This document shows, piece after piece, positions 1 to 15,630 of a DNA stretch of 64,000 nt. The notes below the pieces were generated by a model. That model was not told the DNA's origin. It did no database searches and was given only the letters and a program-made list of their open reading frames with translations. Source of the stretch: Clitopilus passeckerianus (lineage: Eukaryota; Basidiomycota; Agaricomycetes; Agaricales; Entolomataceae); assembly GCA_944990035.1 (NCBI GenBank), contig CALYLX010000016.1:1-64000 (forward strand), in the 5' to 3' direction. Within the stretch, counting starts at the first letter, position 1, and every line of letters starts with the position of its first letter. A program made the position numbers and the translations under genes.

Positions 1-66
1 TGTACTTCGTTCAGTTACGTATTGCTAAGGTTAATTGCGTCCTGTTACGAGAACTCATCAGCACCT
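1..66 (+). other. Untrimmed Oxford Nanopore adapter plus native barcode
   Basis: Positions 1-26 match the end of the standard nanopore ligation adapter (ends TTACGTATTGCT). Positions 27-34 are the native-barcode left flank AAGGTTAA, 35-58 a 24-base barcode that I recall as native barcode 20, and 59-66 the right flank CAGCACCT. Telomere repeat starts at the next base. This is library sequence and not chromosomal DNA. It shows the assembly runs to a physical read end at the telomere. Confidence 0.95.
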
Positions 67-219
67 AAACCTAAACCCTAAACCCTAAACCCTAAACCCT
101 AAACCCTAAACCCTAAACCCTAAACCCTAAACCCTAAACCCTAAACCCTAAACCCTAAACCCTAAACCCTAAACCCTAAACCCTAAACCCTAAACCCTAA
201 ACCCTAAACCCTAAACCCT
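67..219. repeat. Telomere, (CCCTAAA)n
   Basis: About 22 copies of the 7-bp unit CCCTAAA run without interruption apart from one missing C in the first copy. The C-rich strand reads 5' to 3' on the plus strand, which is the orientation expected at a left chromosome end, so the G-strand is TTTAGGG. This unit is typical of plants; most fungi, basidiomycetes included, use TTAGGG. Confidence 0.97.
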
Positions 220-608
220 TGAATCTCGTATCGGCGCCCAGGACGAGCTGCGTGTGGGGTTGGTAGTTTCCTTAATCATGTTCCTGTATTTCATCGCTGT
301 GACATCGCGCCCAACACGTCTTGTGCGTTCGTTTTCTCTCACACTTTCACACATTCATAATATGGTTCAAGAATTTATATATTCAATCTAATTACTACAT
401 GATATACTATTATTAGTACATAAAATGAATGACAAACGGCGTCATCGACACTGTTCTCATCCCTCCTTGAGCCTGTTGCCGTATCCTCCCTATCCTCCCT
501 GTACCCACCTCCCTCGACAACGCGGCTGTGAGCCGTGTCGTTGGTGTCCGTTCTGTGCGCTGAAGACAAGCCCAAACCGCCAACAAATGAATACAGACAG
601 TACGACAC
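220..608. other. Telomere-proximal spacer, no gene seen
   Basis: No convincing reading frame, domain or repeat. Overlapping short frames of 70-80 codons on both strands have no recognisable composition. An AT-rich stretch lies at about 360-425. Confidence 0.5.
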
Positions 609-1447
609 GAGGCATTCGTCTTCACAGGCGAATGCCTCTACAGCGTAGACACCACAGACCTCTGTGATGTCTACGCTGTTGTCCTACATTGTCCGAATCT
701 TCATGGGCGGATATGGGCTCTCTGGAATAATATCCTCAACCGAAAACGTACGAACCACCCAGACGACGGTGGTTCGTACATTTTCGTTTGCAGGAATGGG
801 GCAGGTAGCAATGTTAGAACGCACACCCGAAGGTGGCGCACATAACAGCATCGCCTCATGACGAGGACAATGTGCTACCGCGAGGCAAGTATCCTGCCAG
901 CCAGGACACTTGCCTCAACAGCACAGGCAAGCCATCGAGATCGATGGTGCCTGTGCTGCGTTACCCCTCTCGTCTGGTGCGTGAGCGGTCTGGGAGCTTG
1001 TTCCCGTTGTCGTGGTGGTGGTGTGTGTTCAATGATTGAGTTGGGAGAGCATTGGCCTGAGACCTGGCAACGTCTGGTGTGATAACCGCGACACTAATGC
1101 CGCTGGTCATCTCCTTAACGTTGGAGCAGGCACCACCATCCAGCAGCCGTTTTAGGGCCGTGGATGGTGGCGGGCAGTGGGTGGGGGTGGGCATGCGCAG
1201 ATTAGACGTCAAATTCTGTAGGAAGAATCAAAGTAATGAAAACATTAGTTATGAGCCAAAAAAAGCGGCGCTGTGACGCACCGTGGGGTATCCCGCCTGC
1301 ACCGGGTCTCCCTGAGGCAATCGTGCCTCCCCTGTTCCTGCTAGTCATCCTTCTTCACGTAAAACAACGATCCCCGAGGCTCTGAGAAGCCTGGATCGTT
1401 GTTCATCGTGAAATGAAGCAGCAAATACGGCTGCTTCACTTCACGAT
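609..1447. repeat. Subtelomeric array of eight unrelated stem-loops
   Basis: Eight inverted repeats lie in about 0.84 kb: 609-638 (10 perfect bp, 13 with one G-T), 640-679 (18-nt arms, one mismatch, 4-nt loop), 737-790 (19-nt arms, 18 of 19 paired, extendable outward), 882-916 (15-nt arms, one mismatch, 5-nt loop), 919-958 (about 18 bp with a 2-nt bulge), 1133-1170 (10 perfect bp, extended inward), 1363-1403 (11 bp plus an inner stem) and 1405-1447 (17-nt arms, one mismatch, 9-nt loop). The stems share no common sequence, so this is not one repeat family. Such density of long stems with short loops is not expected by chance. Function is unknown: a structured RNA, a DNA secondary-structure zone, or the product of template-switch mutation are all possible. 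Confidence 0.85.
1172..1191 (+). other. G-quadruplex motif
   Basis: Four G-runs of 3, 3, 5 and 3 are separated by loops of 4, 1 and 1 bases, which fits the canonical G3+N1-7 rule on the plus strand. It directly follows the right arm of the 1133-1170 hairpin. Confidence 0.75.
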
Positions 1448-1959
1448 TCCTTGGGGTCGGAGACGCGACTTGAGGCGTTTTTCGTGGGCTCTTGCGGGCT
1501 TGTAGCACTCCTGTATATCCCTCACATTGCCCGCGATGGCGGAGGAGGGGCAGTTGGTGATGGTGGTGGTGGTGAAGACGCGTCTGCATCCCACTTCACC
1601 AATTTCCTCGTCCTCGACCGTTCATCAGTGCAGTTCCCACGACTTTGATGTTGAGGTTACAATACTCGCCGTAAAGTGGTCAAACACGGCAGTTCGACAC
1701 GTCAAGAGAGTTCGGAGTACCCGCCACTTGTGTCGGATATATTCCCGCTCACTCTGTTCAAGTCTCCTTGAACATTCCACACTGTGTGAACATGTACATC
1801 AATCAGCCGCTCCTCATGACATCTCTGCATCTCCTGACGTATTTCGCACCCAAGACACGTTCAATATCATTGTAAACAGTAGTAAGACGTATAATACATG
1901 TATTCCACTCAATAATATCGCGTTCCTCGCGTCCTGTGACCGCCAGAGGTGAGAACCGG

Positions 1960-2030
1960 CTGATACCAGCAGAGTGGCGCATCTCTACACATCCCTACGC
2001 ATCTCACGCCAGTTCTGCTGATACCAGCAG
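1960..2030. repeat. 13-bp direct repeat with palindromic second copy
   Basis: The 13-mer CTGATACCAGCAG occurs at 1960-1972 and 2018-2030. The second copy sits in the palindrome CTGCTGATACCAGCAG (2015-2030). Flanking AGAGTGGCG and CGCCAGTTCT are also partly complementary, so the segment could fold as a dumbbell. It continues the hairpin-rich character of 609-1447. Confidence 0.6.
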
Positions 2031-5000
2031 GTCTCTAGGCGGTATCAACTCGACCCTACGCTCCTTCTTAACCCTGCTTAGTTTACATGGCCGGGAAATC
2101 AATTTGTTGTTGAACTTACAGCTTCTGAGGTGGTTTTCACAGATGCAATATGAAATCTAATCTCTCGTACAGCCTCTAGCAATAAGTGCGTTGTCAGGAA
2201 GTTTCTTCTTCAGCGTGATAAGTCATATCGGCGGTTACAATCATGATTATATCGCCGAGAGAACTTGGTGCACGTTCATTAATTATTATCCGAGATGGCT
2301 ATTTTTATTATTTGCATAACATACGACAGAAATAATGGAATAAGGGAAGGCGTTACGCCAACCGTGTGTTCTCAGAGGGTTGTGCCCCATCTCGACAACT
2401 TCATCTTAGCGTGACAAGCCGGCTACTGATGCGGCCCGGTGTGCGCCACGTTGATCTTCGTGAACGCGTCCTCAATGAGGGTTGGCGTCCATACTGGGCC
2501 TTGATGATGCCACGTTCTCATGTACTCGCTTCGTTTCTTGGTGTAATTAATTTAATTTCAATTGAAATGATATTATACGACACACGAGAACTATAACTAA
2601 GCGAGGCGAAGTGGTCAACGGGTGGGCTTAGGGATCCGCTCTCGAGGTGCTGGGTCCACTTCTGGGAGGACCGGATCCAACTTTTCGAAGGTCTGGGGGT
2701 TTCTCTAAAATAAAATTGAAGTTACCGAGTCTCTGAAAGTAATAAATAACTCATGGAATTTGTATCAACCCTAGACGTACCGAAGCTTGAAGAATTCGAT
2801 GAGGCCTAGAAGTTAGTTAACATGTATCTTATCCGTCCATACACCCATACTTCCTCAAGCTCATCGGTGCTTGAGTTCAATAGCTTCGATGCTCCGAGCG
2901 GGTAGGCTCTCAATCACCTCGACTTTTCTAAAGGACGTCTCCAGCTACAACTAGTCAGAGAGAAGATACTTTTTCTCTGTGTAAATTCTGGGTTTCATTA
3001 GCGTCCTCGACTCCAAGCCTTATTAAGTCGATAGTTCAATCGCTATGCCCTTGACGGTCGTATAGTGTCGTTTGAAAAGATGCGTTTGGTTTGGAAACGA
3101 TAGACCTTCACGGGAGACGTACATGCGTAGCACTGAGGCTCGAATGATAATAGCATTTCTGGCATTCGCAAATTATTTAATTGTACACATTACATAGCGG
3201 GTAATATTGAGTGCATGATTTCTACCCAGAAAGAGGGTGTAATCCTTAACCGAACGGGTGGGAAAAACAGAAGTAATATTGAGAGCGTAGATTTTAGAAT
3301 ATCAACAAGTGGAAGCCATCTTAAAGGAGATTGGGTCGATGGAGGTTTCTTGTTCCACATGTCTCTCGACGCTGATTTCAAGCTAGGATGTTCGTCAGCA
3401 TAAGAACGAAAGACTTCATGGACTACTCACAGGTCGAGCGAAGCCCTTCGTAGGTAGACTATAATCCCGATCGTATTGACCTCCCGGAGACTACGAGGAC
3501 GCCAAAGTAAGCTCAAGCCATACAAAATGACGGATACGAGTCCATACTTCTGATGACTTATTTGATCGGTGGGAACCTATTCGCAGAGGGCCACCGTCAA
3601 GGTTGTTAGATGGGGACCTGGTATGGCGGAGGGTTTGGCGGGCGTTGAGGCTATATCCATAGTTTAGTCGACCACGACTACGAGGAATAGGTGATAACTT
3701 ACGTGACGAGAAGCGATGTCGCATAAACTACAAGCCGTTAGGACCCGAACTCTTGATCAGAGACAGACAAAAGAACGTACATTTGGCGATAACGAAATGA
3801 AGTCCGAGGAAGATCAGATTTCCGTGCATTGACACCCACTGTCTAGATTCAGTGACGTGCGATATGTAAGGTTATGAGGCACTTACGCAAAGCATCGAGA
3901 CTACTGTACCAGCACTATAGGAAGCACACGGTGAGGCGCATCAGTGAAAAGAACGACGAAAGCGTACCAGGTCAGTGCTCCGGTTTCAAAGGCATATCGT
4001 ATTAGAGAGTCGATGACGGCGCCCATCCTAAAACGAGCGGTCAACGACGGATTGGAGTGAGGATCATTAAGGGACAGACGTTGTTGCGTTCTGGCGGCCC
4101 ATCTGAAGCAGGTAGAATAGCGACGATGTAATCAGGATATCCACCACCGTCGACAGGCCCAGGCCGAGTGTAAACAACCACTATGGAAAGGTACGTTCAG
4201 GATTACGGGTGCGAAATTGAGAGGGGATCATACCATAAAGTGAGACCGAAACTCGACAAAAGACTCAGTCTTGATCCTAGAAATGGGGCTATGTCAGAGC
4301 CTGTAGCAGCCATTGGCTGTAGCGAAGAAGAGTGACGGACATCTCAGCTGTTGTAGCTTGAGGAACAATCGCTGTCAGCATTCATTATTAGATACACGAG
4401 GCGGAGACTTACCACAGGCGGATGCTATCAGTAGTGGCGTCGTGATGGGTAAGCCTGATACGCCTCGATCACAAGATCAAGTCACTGACCAAGGCGAAGA
4501 ACCGCAAGGAAAAGCTGGACAGTGGCTGTTAGAAAGCGGTGGATCATGGGCGTATCGGAACTTACGATAGGAATTGTCAAGTACCAGTTCTTCTGGCTTA
4601 CTGTGGCGGGATAAGGTCATGTCCGATGTGAATGGTACGCCTACTTACATTTCCAGATTCGATGTGCGAGGAAGCTAGAGGAGAGTGTGAGCTTGTCGGC
4701 AATGGTATGTCCCAGCGGTGGGCGTACCAGTGGACAGAGAACGTAAGAATTGCCTGATGTGGGTGTGAGTGTGGGTACGCAGAACAATAATGGCAAGCGA
4801 ATACTCACTGTGAGGACAACAGTTGACTGTCCGAGGGATTATGAAATGGATCAAGCGAAGAACGATTGGGGGAACGTACAGCGACTTCCCTACAAGAGAC
4901 TTTGTTAGCGCTAATACCGGTGGTACGATCGACATTATACGCACGAATTTATGTGGTCGATACTAGCCATATTCCCATAACCATTGATCATATAATCCCA

Positions 5001-6182
5001 CACCGCGACCCATATCAGACAGGTATGAGAGATATCGAGCAGCCTAGATGGAAGTAAGGACGTTGGAGAGACGAGCTAGACCGGGGATTGGGCATACCAA
5101 ATGAAGCCAACCTATGAAATCATAAGTACCCCGTCGGAGAAGATATTAAGAAATCGCGCACCAAAGCCTTATTTCTTCTAATGTCTTGAGGATACAACTT
5201 TATGTAGACGATCGACTGCACCGTTACGGCGCCCGATAGGCTGAAGACAGAGGTTCAGTAGATGTACGCAGACATACTCTAAACCAGACTTACAACGTCA
5301 CAAATAGGCCGCCCAGAAGGAGAGCTCCGAGAGTTCTGGGTACGCTGGTGACGGAGGCCATAATGTCAGGCGGCAGCGAAGTCTGGACCTCTTCTTCGAC
5401 TGGTGACTTTATAACTATAAACGAACGTGAAAATTAATCGATTGGACGCCGGAGTGGGCTCAAACGGTTCCCCACTTGTGCTGTTCCAGGGGTATAGCGC
5501 CATTTGGTCAGGTCCTTTCGGCTACAGTTTCCTTCAGGCTTCGAACGAGTTTCGTGGGTGAATTGGTTGATGGTGGCACCAAGCTTGTGACGCGGTTAGT
5601 CCAAAGATGTCCAAAGTCACCAGGCTATCAAGTCGAGAACATTTTAGCGGGACGACTTTACCCCACAGATTGAAGTCAGTTGAATTTTCGTGCAGGGCTA
5701 AACCGAGAAGTCAAGAATTTCACCGACAACGAGTGACATGGTTCCTCAAAACCACGTTGAACATGGAGGAGCCGGGAGCTGATTTGGAACTTAGAATTAA
5801 GATTTACGCTGAAAAGGTTGAACCTTTTCGGTGCCGCGAAAGCCGGACCACCTGAAATAGCCCCGCATCCGTAATTTCAAAGCGGCTTGAGCGGCCTCTG
5901 GTGGACATGCGACCAACCTTGTACAATTGGATGGGAGCTTGTGACCGAAACAGACGCCCGAGCCACCGACGTCTCGCCCACAATCAGCTGGTCAACTGAC
6001 GAAGAGTGTATCTGTGGAAGCGAATGGAAAGAGGCGTGTGCAAAAGGAGAATGGCCCATATCAGGCTGGCCATCCAGTGTGGGAGAATCTTACGTACGCA
6101 GACGCGTCCCATTATCGACCGCGACTACGAAAATCTGGTCGACACTGGTGCATACCCCAAGGACCTTCAAAATCGCCTAGAA
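2031..6182. other. Subtelomeric region without recognisable genes
   Basis: About 4.1 kb in which I see no protein domain, RNA gene or long tandem repeat. Open frames are at most about 100 codons, overlap on both strands and lack family motifs. Small palindromes occur, for example 5811-5829 (9-bp arms around one base). An old, fully decayed mobile element cannot be excluded by eye. Confidence 0.5.
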
Positions 6183-8277
6183 ATGTCGGGTCAAACGCCA
6201 GTTTTCGTTATGAGTATGTGCTGGTATAACCTTAGGAGAAATGTACTGAAATTTCTACCAGATACGACGCCTGAACGGCAGTCAGGCAGAAAAGCACAGA
6301 TCTCAAATATCACCGCAGCAAAAGTACGAATTGCAACGAAGATCGTCTTTGAAAGATACTAATTGAAGGCTTTAGACTGTAGCAGATGTTATTCGAACAT
6401 GTTTGGGACCGAAAGCTATGCTGAAAATGATACTCGACCCGATGGGTGGCATCTTGTGCGTACAGGTGCCCATGCATCCGTCGATTTTTGCCAATCTGAT
6501 CGTTCGTTAGGTTGACTAACGATGGAAATGCCATATTGAGGGAGATAGATGTCGCTCATCCCGCCGCGAAGAACATGATTGAGCTAAGCCGGACGCAGGA
6601 CGAAGAGTGCGGAGATGGGACAACGACTGTCATCATTCTTGGTAGATTCGCAAATTTGCAACCTCTAAGCATCCACTTATCATCCTCCTTGATTAGCTGG
6701 AGAAATCCTCGCACAATCACTATCCCAACTTGAGAGGGACATCCACCCCGTCGTCATCATCTCCGCCTACAACAAAGCTCTCAAGGAAGCTCTCGAAATC
6801 ATCAAACGGATATCCATCCCCATCGATACCAATAACGACAAGGAAATGCTCTCGCTCATCAAAACCTCAATCGGCACCAAGTTTGTCGTACGGTGGTCGG
6901 ACCTGATGTGCAAGCTGGCCCTACAGGCTGTCCGCACTGTCGCCTCCGACGAAAATGGGCTCAAGACGGTAGACATCAAGCGTTACGCCCGTGTGGAGAA
7001 GATTCCTGGTGGCGAGATCGAGCAGAGTAGGGTGCTCAATGGCGTCATGCTGAACAAGGATATCGTTCACCCGCAGATGAGACGGAGGATTCAGAATCCT
7101 CGTATCATCCTGCTTGACTGCCCGCTGGAGTATAAGAAGGGAGAGTCCCAGACGAACATGGAGTTCTCGAAGGAGGGCGACTGGGAGAGGGCTCAGAATA
7201 TTGAAGAAGAGCAAATTAAGGCGCTTTGCCTCAAGCTCCTCGAGTTCAAGCCTGACTTGATCATCACCGAGAAGGGGGTGTCAGGTGAGCTAATCTTTCG
7301 CTTTTGTCGACCCAAATTTCTTACGTCTTTGATAGATTTGGCTCAGCACTATTTCATCAAGGAAAATGTTTCCTGCCTTCGTCGTGTCCGAAAATCCGAC
7401 AACAACAGGATTGCTCTTGCTGTCGGAGCCACCATCGTGAACCGCGTTGAGGATATCCGCGAATCCGATGTCGGCACGCAATGTGGACTGTTCAATATCG
7501 AAAAGATTGGCGATGAGTGAGTTCCCCCTCATTCCGTTCTACCTCACTCTGACACCGTCACTAGATACTTCACTTTCCTCACGGAGTGCGACACTCCAAA
7601 AGCATGCACCATCCTCCTCCGCGGGCCCTCGAAGGACATCCTCAACGAGATCGACCGCAACCTCGCAGACGCTATGTCTGTCGCCCGAAACGTCTTCTTC
7701 GACCCGACCTTGGCTCCAGGTGGCGGTGCTACTGAAATGGCGATTTCTGTGGGCCTCCATCAGAAGGCGAGGAGCATTGTGGGCGTCGAAGGGTGGCCCT
7801 TCAGAGCGGTGGCAGATGCAATGGAAGTCATTCCCCGGACGCTGGTCCAAAATGCGGGCGGCAATGCTATCCGAGTGCTTACTGAATTGAGGGTATGTTC
7901 ATAAGATTTGCGCCCATGACCGGGACTAACGAGATCCCATTTGTAGGCTAAGCATGCCAGCGGCGAGGATTCCTGGGGTGTTAATGGCGACACTGGGAAG
8001 ATCGTTGACATGAAGTCCTACGGCCTCTATGAATCTGCCAGCGTCAAGGTACGTGTGCTGTCGCCGTCATTGACCATTTTTGTTAACTGTCCCGTTTTCC
8101 AGATTCAAAGTCTGAAGACCGCGATCGAGGTGAGTTCTTTGATGCTTTTCCGTATAACATATCCTTACGGCTTTCTTGCAGGCTGCCCGCATGCTGTTGA
8201 GGGTCGACGACGTTGTGCAGGCAATCAGAAAGGAAAGGGACCAGGAGCAGGCACCGCCTCCCGAGATGGAAGGTTGA
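6183..8277 (+). CDS. CCT3: T-complex protein 1 subunit gamma (CCT3)
   Basis: Gamma subunit of the cytosolic chaperonin TRiC/CCT, the hetero-oligomeric ATPase ring that folds actin, tubulin and other proteins. Ten exons can be followed: 6183-6213, 6262-6323, 6376-6455, 6511-6641, 6697-7284, 7336-7516, 7565-7892, 7947-8048, 8103-8129 and 8182-8277. They give 541 residues, close to the family's usual 540-560. The N-terminus reads MSGQTPVFVMNTTPERQSGR, then the group II chaperonin signatures LTNDGNAILREIDVAHPAAK, DGTTTVII and, near the C-terminus, GGGATEMA. Introns are 48-55 nt. The start was chosen because a 31-nt first exon joins in frame to the conserved second exon. The intron at 7285-7335 is 51 nt and stop-free, so retention would keep the frame. 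Exon 9 is a 9-codon microexon. This is the first gene inward from the telomere. Confidence 0.97.
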
Positions 8278-8688
8278 TCGCACAAACATCATGTACCTAC
8301 CTACCGCAGCATGTCACCGAGCATCACCACAACCAAAGAATATAGATACTTTTTCGTATTATGCACTCTATTCGAGCCGATAACAGGAAGTGTTTCTGCC
8401 GAATGATAGGTAAGATATCAAACGACAAAGGGTATAGTAGCAGTTGTGACAATATACATAAACGACTGGCTCTCTAAAATTGAAGGCGCAAGTCATTATA
8501 AGTGAGCTCCATAAAAAGCGCTGTGCGTAGCAACGAAAGATCGTACAGTAGATGCAAGCGAGTGACAAGGGTAGGCGATGAGTATGTATATGCGTAAGAA
8601 AGACCGTCAAGGTAGGTAAGTATATGCAGTATTAAGTCGGGCTAGCAAGGCAGCGTAAAGGTAGGTGGGTAATGCAAGGGCAAGTCCA
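8278..8688. other. Convergent 3' spacer between CCT3 and the tetraspanin
   Basis: Shared 3' flank of two convergent genes. No coding signal or repeat seen. Confidence 0.5.
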
Positions 8689-10070
8689 TCAAATGGCGCC
8701 GTCGGGCGCACGGGTACCAACGGAGTCGTATTTGGCGTGGTAGACTCCAGCGCTGGGTTTGGCGTACGGCATGGACTCCATGGAGCTCAGGTTGAGGTTC
8801 GAGCGTGATTTGGTCAGAATCTTGGATGCGACCTCGTCGCCGTATTGCTCCGCCAGCTGACTAGAGAAGGAATGTATCAGAACATGTTTTACGGAGTAAA
8901 AAGTGGGAAAGCGTACTTAGCATAGTTATCCATGATGACCGCCATGCTGGTCATGCTGAGTCGGTACGCCTTGGGCATCATACCCTTACCGAACCTGTAT
9001 GTGACATGGTTGGAACATAGCAGGCCAGCAAGGATGACACCGAGGTGGACCGGAACCAACGCAAATGCGGTGGCGAACCACCTTCCAAGGACGATATGCT
9101 GCCAATCAATATATGGCTCCTTGCACCCAGGGAGGACGCTTCTTGCATAGCACGTCTGGCTGACGGTAGCCTCAACGAATGGGCTGAAGTATCCGCAGCA
9201 TGAGAGCTGGTCTTGTATCTTGAGCCGGCCTTCTGCACCGAGGTCTTGGGACCACTGGGCGTTGATCTTGCCCTCGAGGTTGAAGGCGCGTTTCTTGTAG
9301 GTCAGGTAGCCGGGGACGACGAGGAAGGCGAAGGTGATCCAGCAGAAGAATGTCCAGATGGCAAGGAAGCCGCGGTTGTTAAGGAGAATGCCTGCCCATC
9401 CGACGACGGATGTCATGAGGCCAAAGGAGGAGGCGAGGGTGGAAAAGATAAGTTCGGTGCGGTTGCCAACGCGGGCTATGTCTGCGTGTGTCCAGACATT
9501 GAACCAAGTGAGCAGACAGAAGATGAGGGCAACGAGGGAGTAACCAGTCAGCTGCGGAAAAAGAAATTCAGCAAAAATTCGAAATGATACGAAAAGAAGA
9601 CAAACCAGAGTGTTGGCGAACAGCAGAATCCATTTAAACTTGTTCCAACGCAGCCTCTTCTTGCTGCCCCCCGGAGTTGCACCAAATCCGTAATCCTCGT
9701 CATTGGCGCCACCCATCCTCGACTCGCCACTCCTGAACGCATCCAAGCCACCTCCACGCTTCGGAATGTCGGGGTCAATGCCACCCTTCTTGCGTTTTCT
9801 CGTTGCACTTCCACCAGGCGACAGGAGGGAAGCCGAGAATTTTGATGGGATGTAGTTGACTGCCAACGAGACCGCAGAGCTGACATTTGAGTCTCTGTTT
9901 CCCGCTGGACGAGCTGTGTCGGCGCCGGCGAAAGGAATGTTGGGCGGGTCAAGGCTGCCACTGTTGAAACCAGAGAGAATATGACGTGTCGAGCCTGCGT
10001 GCGAGTACGCTGAATGAGAGTCCGACTGCACGGAAGCCGGTCTTGACGATCTACTGGAGAGCAAAGGCAT
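8689..10070 (-). CDS. Tetraspanin (basidiomycete Tsp2-like)
   Basis: Four-pass membrane protein of the tetraspanin superfamily, whose members organise membrane microdomains and in fungi affect morphogenesis and virulence. Exons 9606-10070, 8917-9551 and 8689-8860 give about 423 residues. A long Ser/Pro/Gly-rich cytoplasmic N-terminus (residues 1-135, with a basic RKRKKGG patch) precedes TM1 (WILLFANTL...LTGYSLVAL), TM2-3 (around GWAGIL, then WTFFCWITFAFLVVPGYL), a large loop with the diagnostic CCGY motif plus further cysteines, and TM4 (FATAFALVPVHLGVILAGLL). The 54-nt intron at 9552-9605 is in frame and stop-free. An alternative upstream exon starting at 10326 (MDRVWSTYLNEPD...) could join in frame and add about 30 residues, but only through an intron of about 160 nt, longer than its neighbours. 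The Tsp2 assignment is inference; tetraspanin membership is well supported. Confidence 0.85.
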
Positions 10071-10648
10071 GAGTCCTGGGTTGTCCTGAACGTCGTGCTC
10101 GTCGTTGTCGACGACCTTGACGAGCTAAAAACTCACGGAGAGTGCAAATCCATCTTTGCGGTGGATGAAGGTAAAAGGACAGATCACGAAACGTCTTGGT
10201 TAGTAACCGGAAAAAACGAATAAACACTCCGTTTCTCACACATACCATATCTGGTTGAACTGCGTTCAAACGCCCAGCTGTCCTTGGGTCGGGCTCGTTC
10301 AAATATGTGGACCAGACGCGGTCCATTTAAAACATACACGTTAAAAGTACAGTAAATGGGGCCAAGAAAGGGAGCGAACGAGGTACAATCTCTATCTTTT
10401 TAGGTCTTTAACGCTTTCCCGCTTGTGGTCCAGCACAACATATGGCGACCTGATCCCATCATTTTAAAAACCAATGGGACGCTGCAACTTTTCGGCACAG
10501 GGTCCCTCCATTCCGATGTTGTCACGCGTCGTCTAGGCCATTTGATATACCATTCATCATGATCAATTCGCGGTTGACAATCGACTGAATTAAGAATAAC
10601 GCTAGAATACATACAAACTGTGGGGATGGAATATTCACGGATACGAAT

Positions 10649-15073
<4,425 letters not shown>

Positions 15074-15630
15074 TGTCGTTGCAGGTCTCTGGGCGGTTTA
15101 CGCAGAGCTCGTCGTTGTGGGGAAAGGCAGGAGATGCCCGTCAACAACGGTGCTGAAAGCAGAATTGTTGGTCAAGGCGCGTGGGGTCACGTCACACGTC
15201 ACACCTCATTTTTCCTACTCCCGACTCCCATCCTCAAGTTCGCGATGCCGAGTTAACCTTTGTGGACTCTACTCGCCAGCTAATGAGATGAAGCAGCCAT
15301 AAACAGTCTCGTTACACGCTACCCACCTTCTTCCGATAATATTTCTCAAATCATCGCTTTCAAGCAACTTTCAAGGGCTTGCAAAAACGCGATCTTCATA
15401 CCCAATGGAATATACAGAGGCCGGAATAGGACTTTCTTCAATTATCGTGAGGCTCTACTGAAGTATAAAGACGGCCTTTGTTGTATAGCCTTGGCCCTAC
15501 GTCGTTTCACCACAGTTCTCAACTTTGCCTACTGCTACTGTCAAAATACATCTCTCTTATTTCAATACCTATCATTCTCCAAATACAGCCTGTCCGTAAA
15601 ACCGACGTAAGAGCACATTTGATTTTAATT
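15074..15630. other. Spacer: ISWI promoter side and nitrate reductase 3' flank
   Basis: Gap between the ISWI start and the nitrate reductase stop, both genes on the minus strand. No coding signal or recognised regulatory motif. Confidence 0.5.

Noticed and set aside
609..1447. CRISPR-like array
   Set aside because: The stems do not share a repeat sequence, spacing is irregular and the organism is a eukaryote.
5170..5240. Y-V-D-D tetrapeptide suggestive of a reverse transcriptase
   Set aside because: No other reverse transcriptase motif lies nearby in any frame and the frame closes within a few codons; chance match.
220..6182. Telomere-linked RecQ helicase gene, common in fungal subtelomeres
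   Set aside because: No helicase motif in any frame of this interval.
6846..7520. 224-codon continuous frame as a separate gene
   Set aside because: It is part of CCT3 reading through the 51-nt in-frame intron at 7285-7335.
9213..9587. 124-codon plus-strand frame rich in Glu/Gly
   Set aside because: Antisense shadow of the tetraspanin membrane segments.
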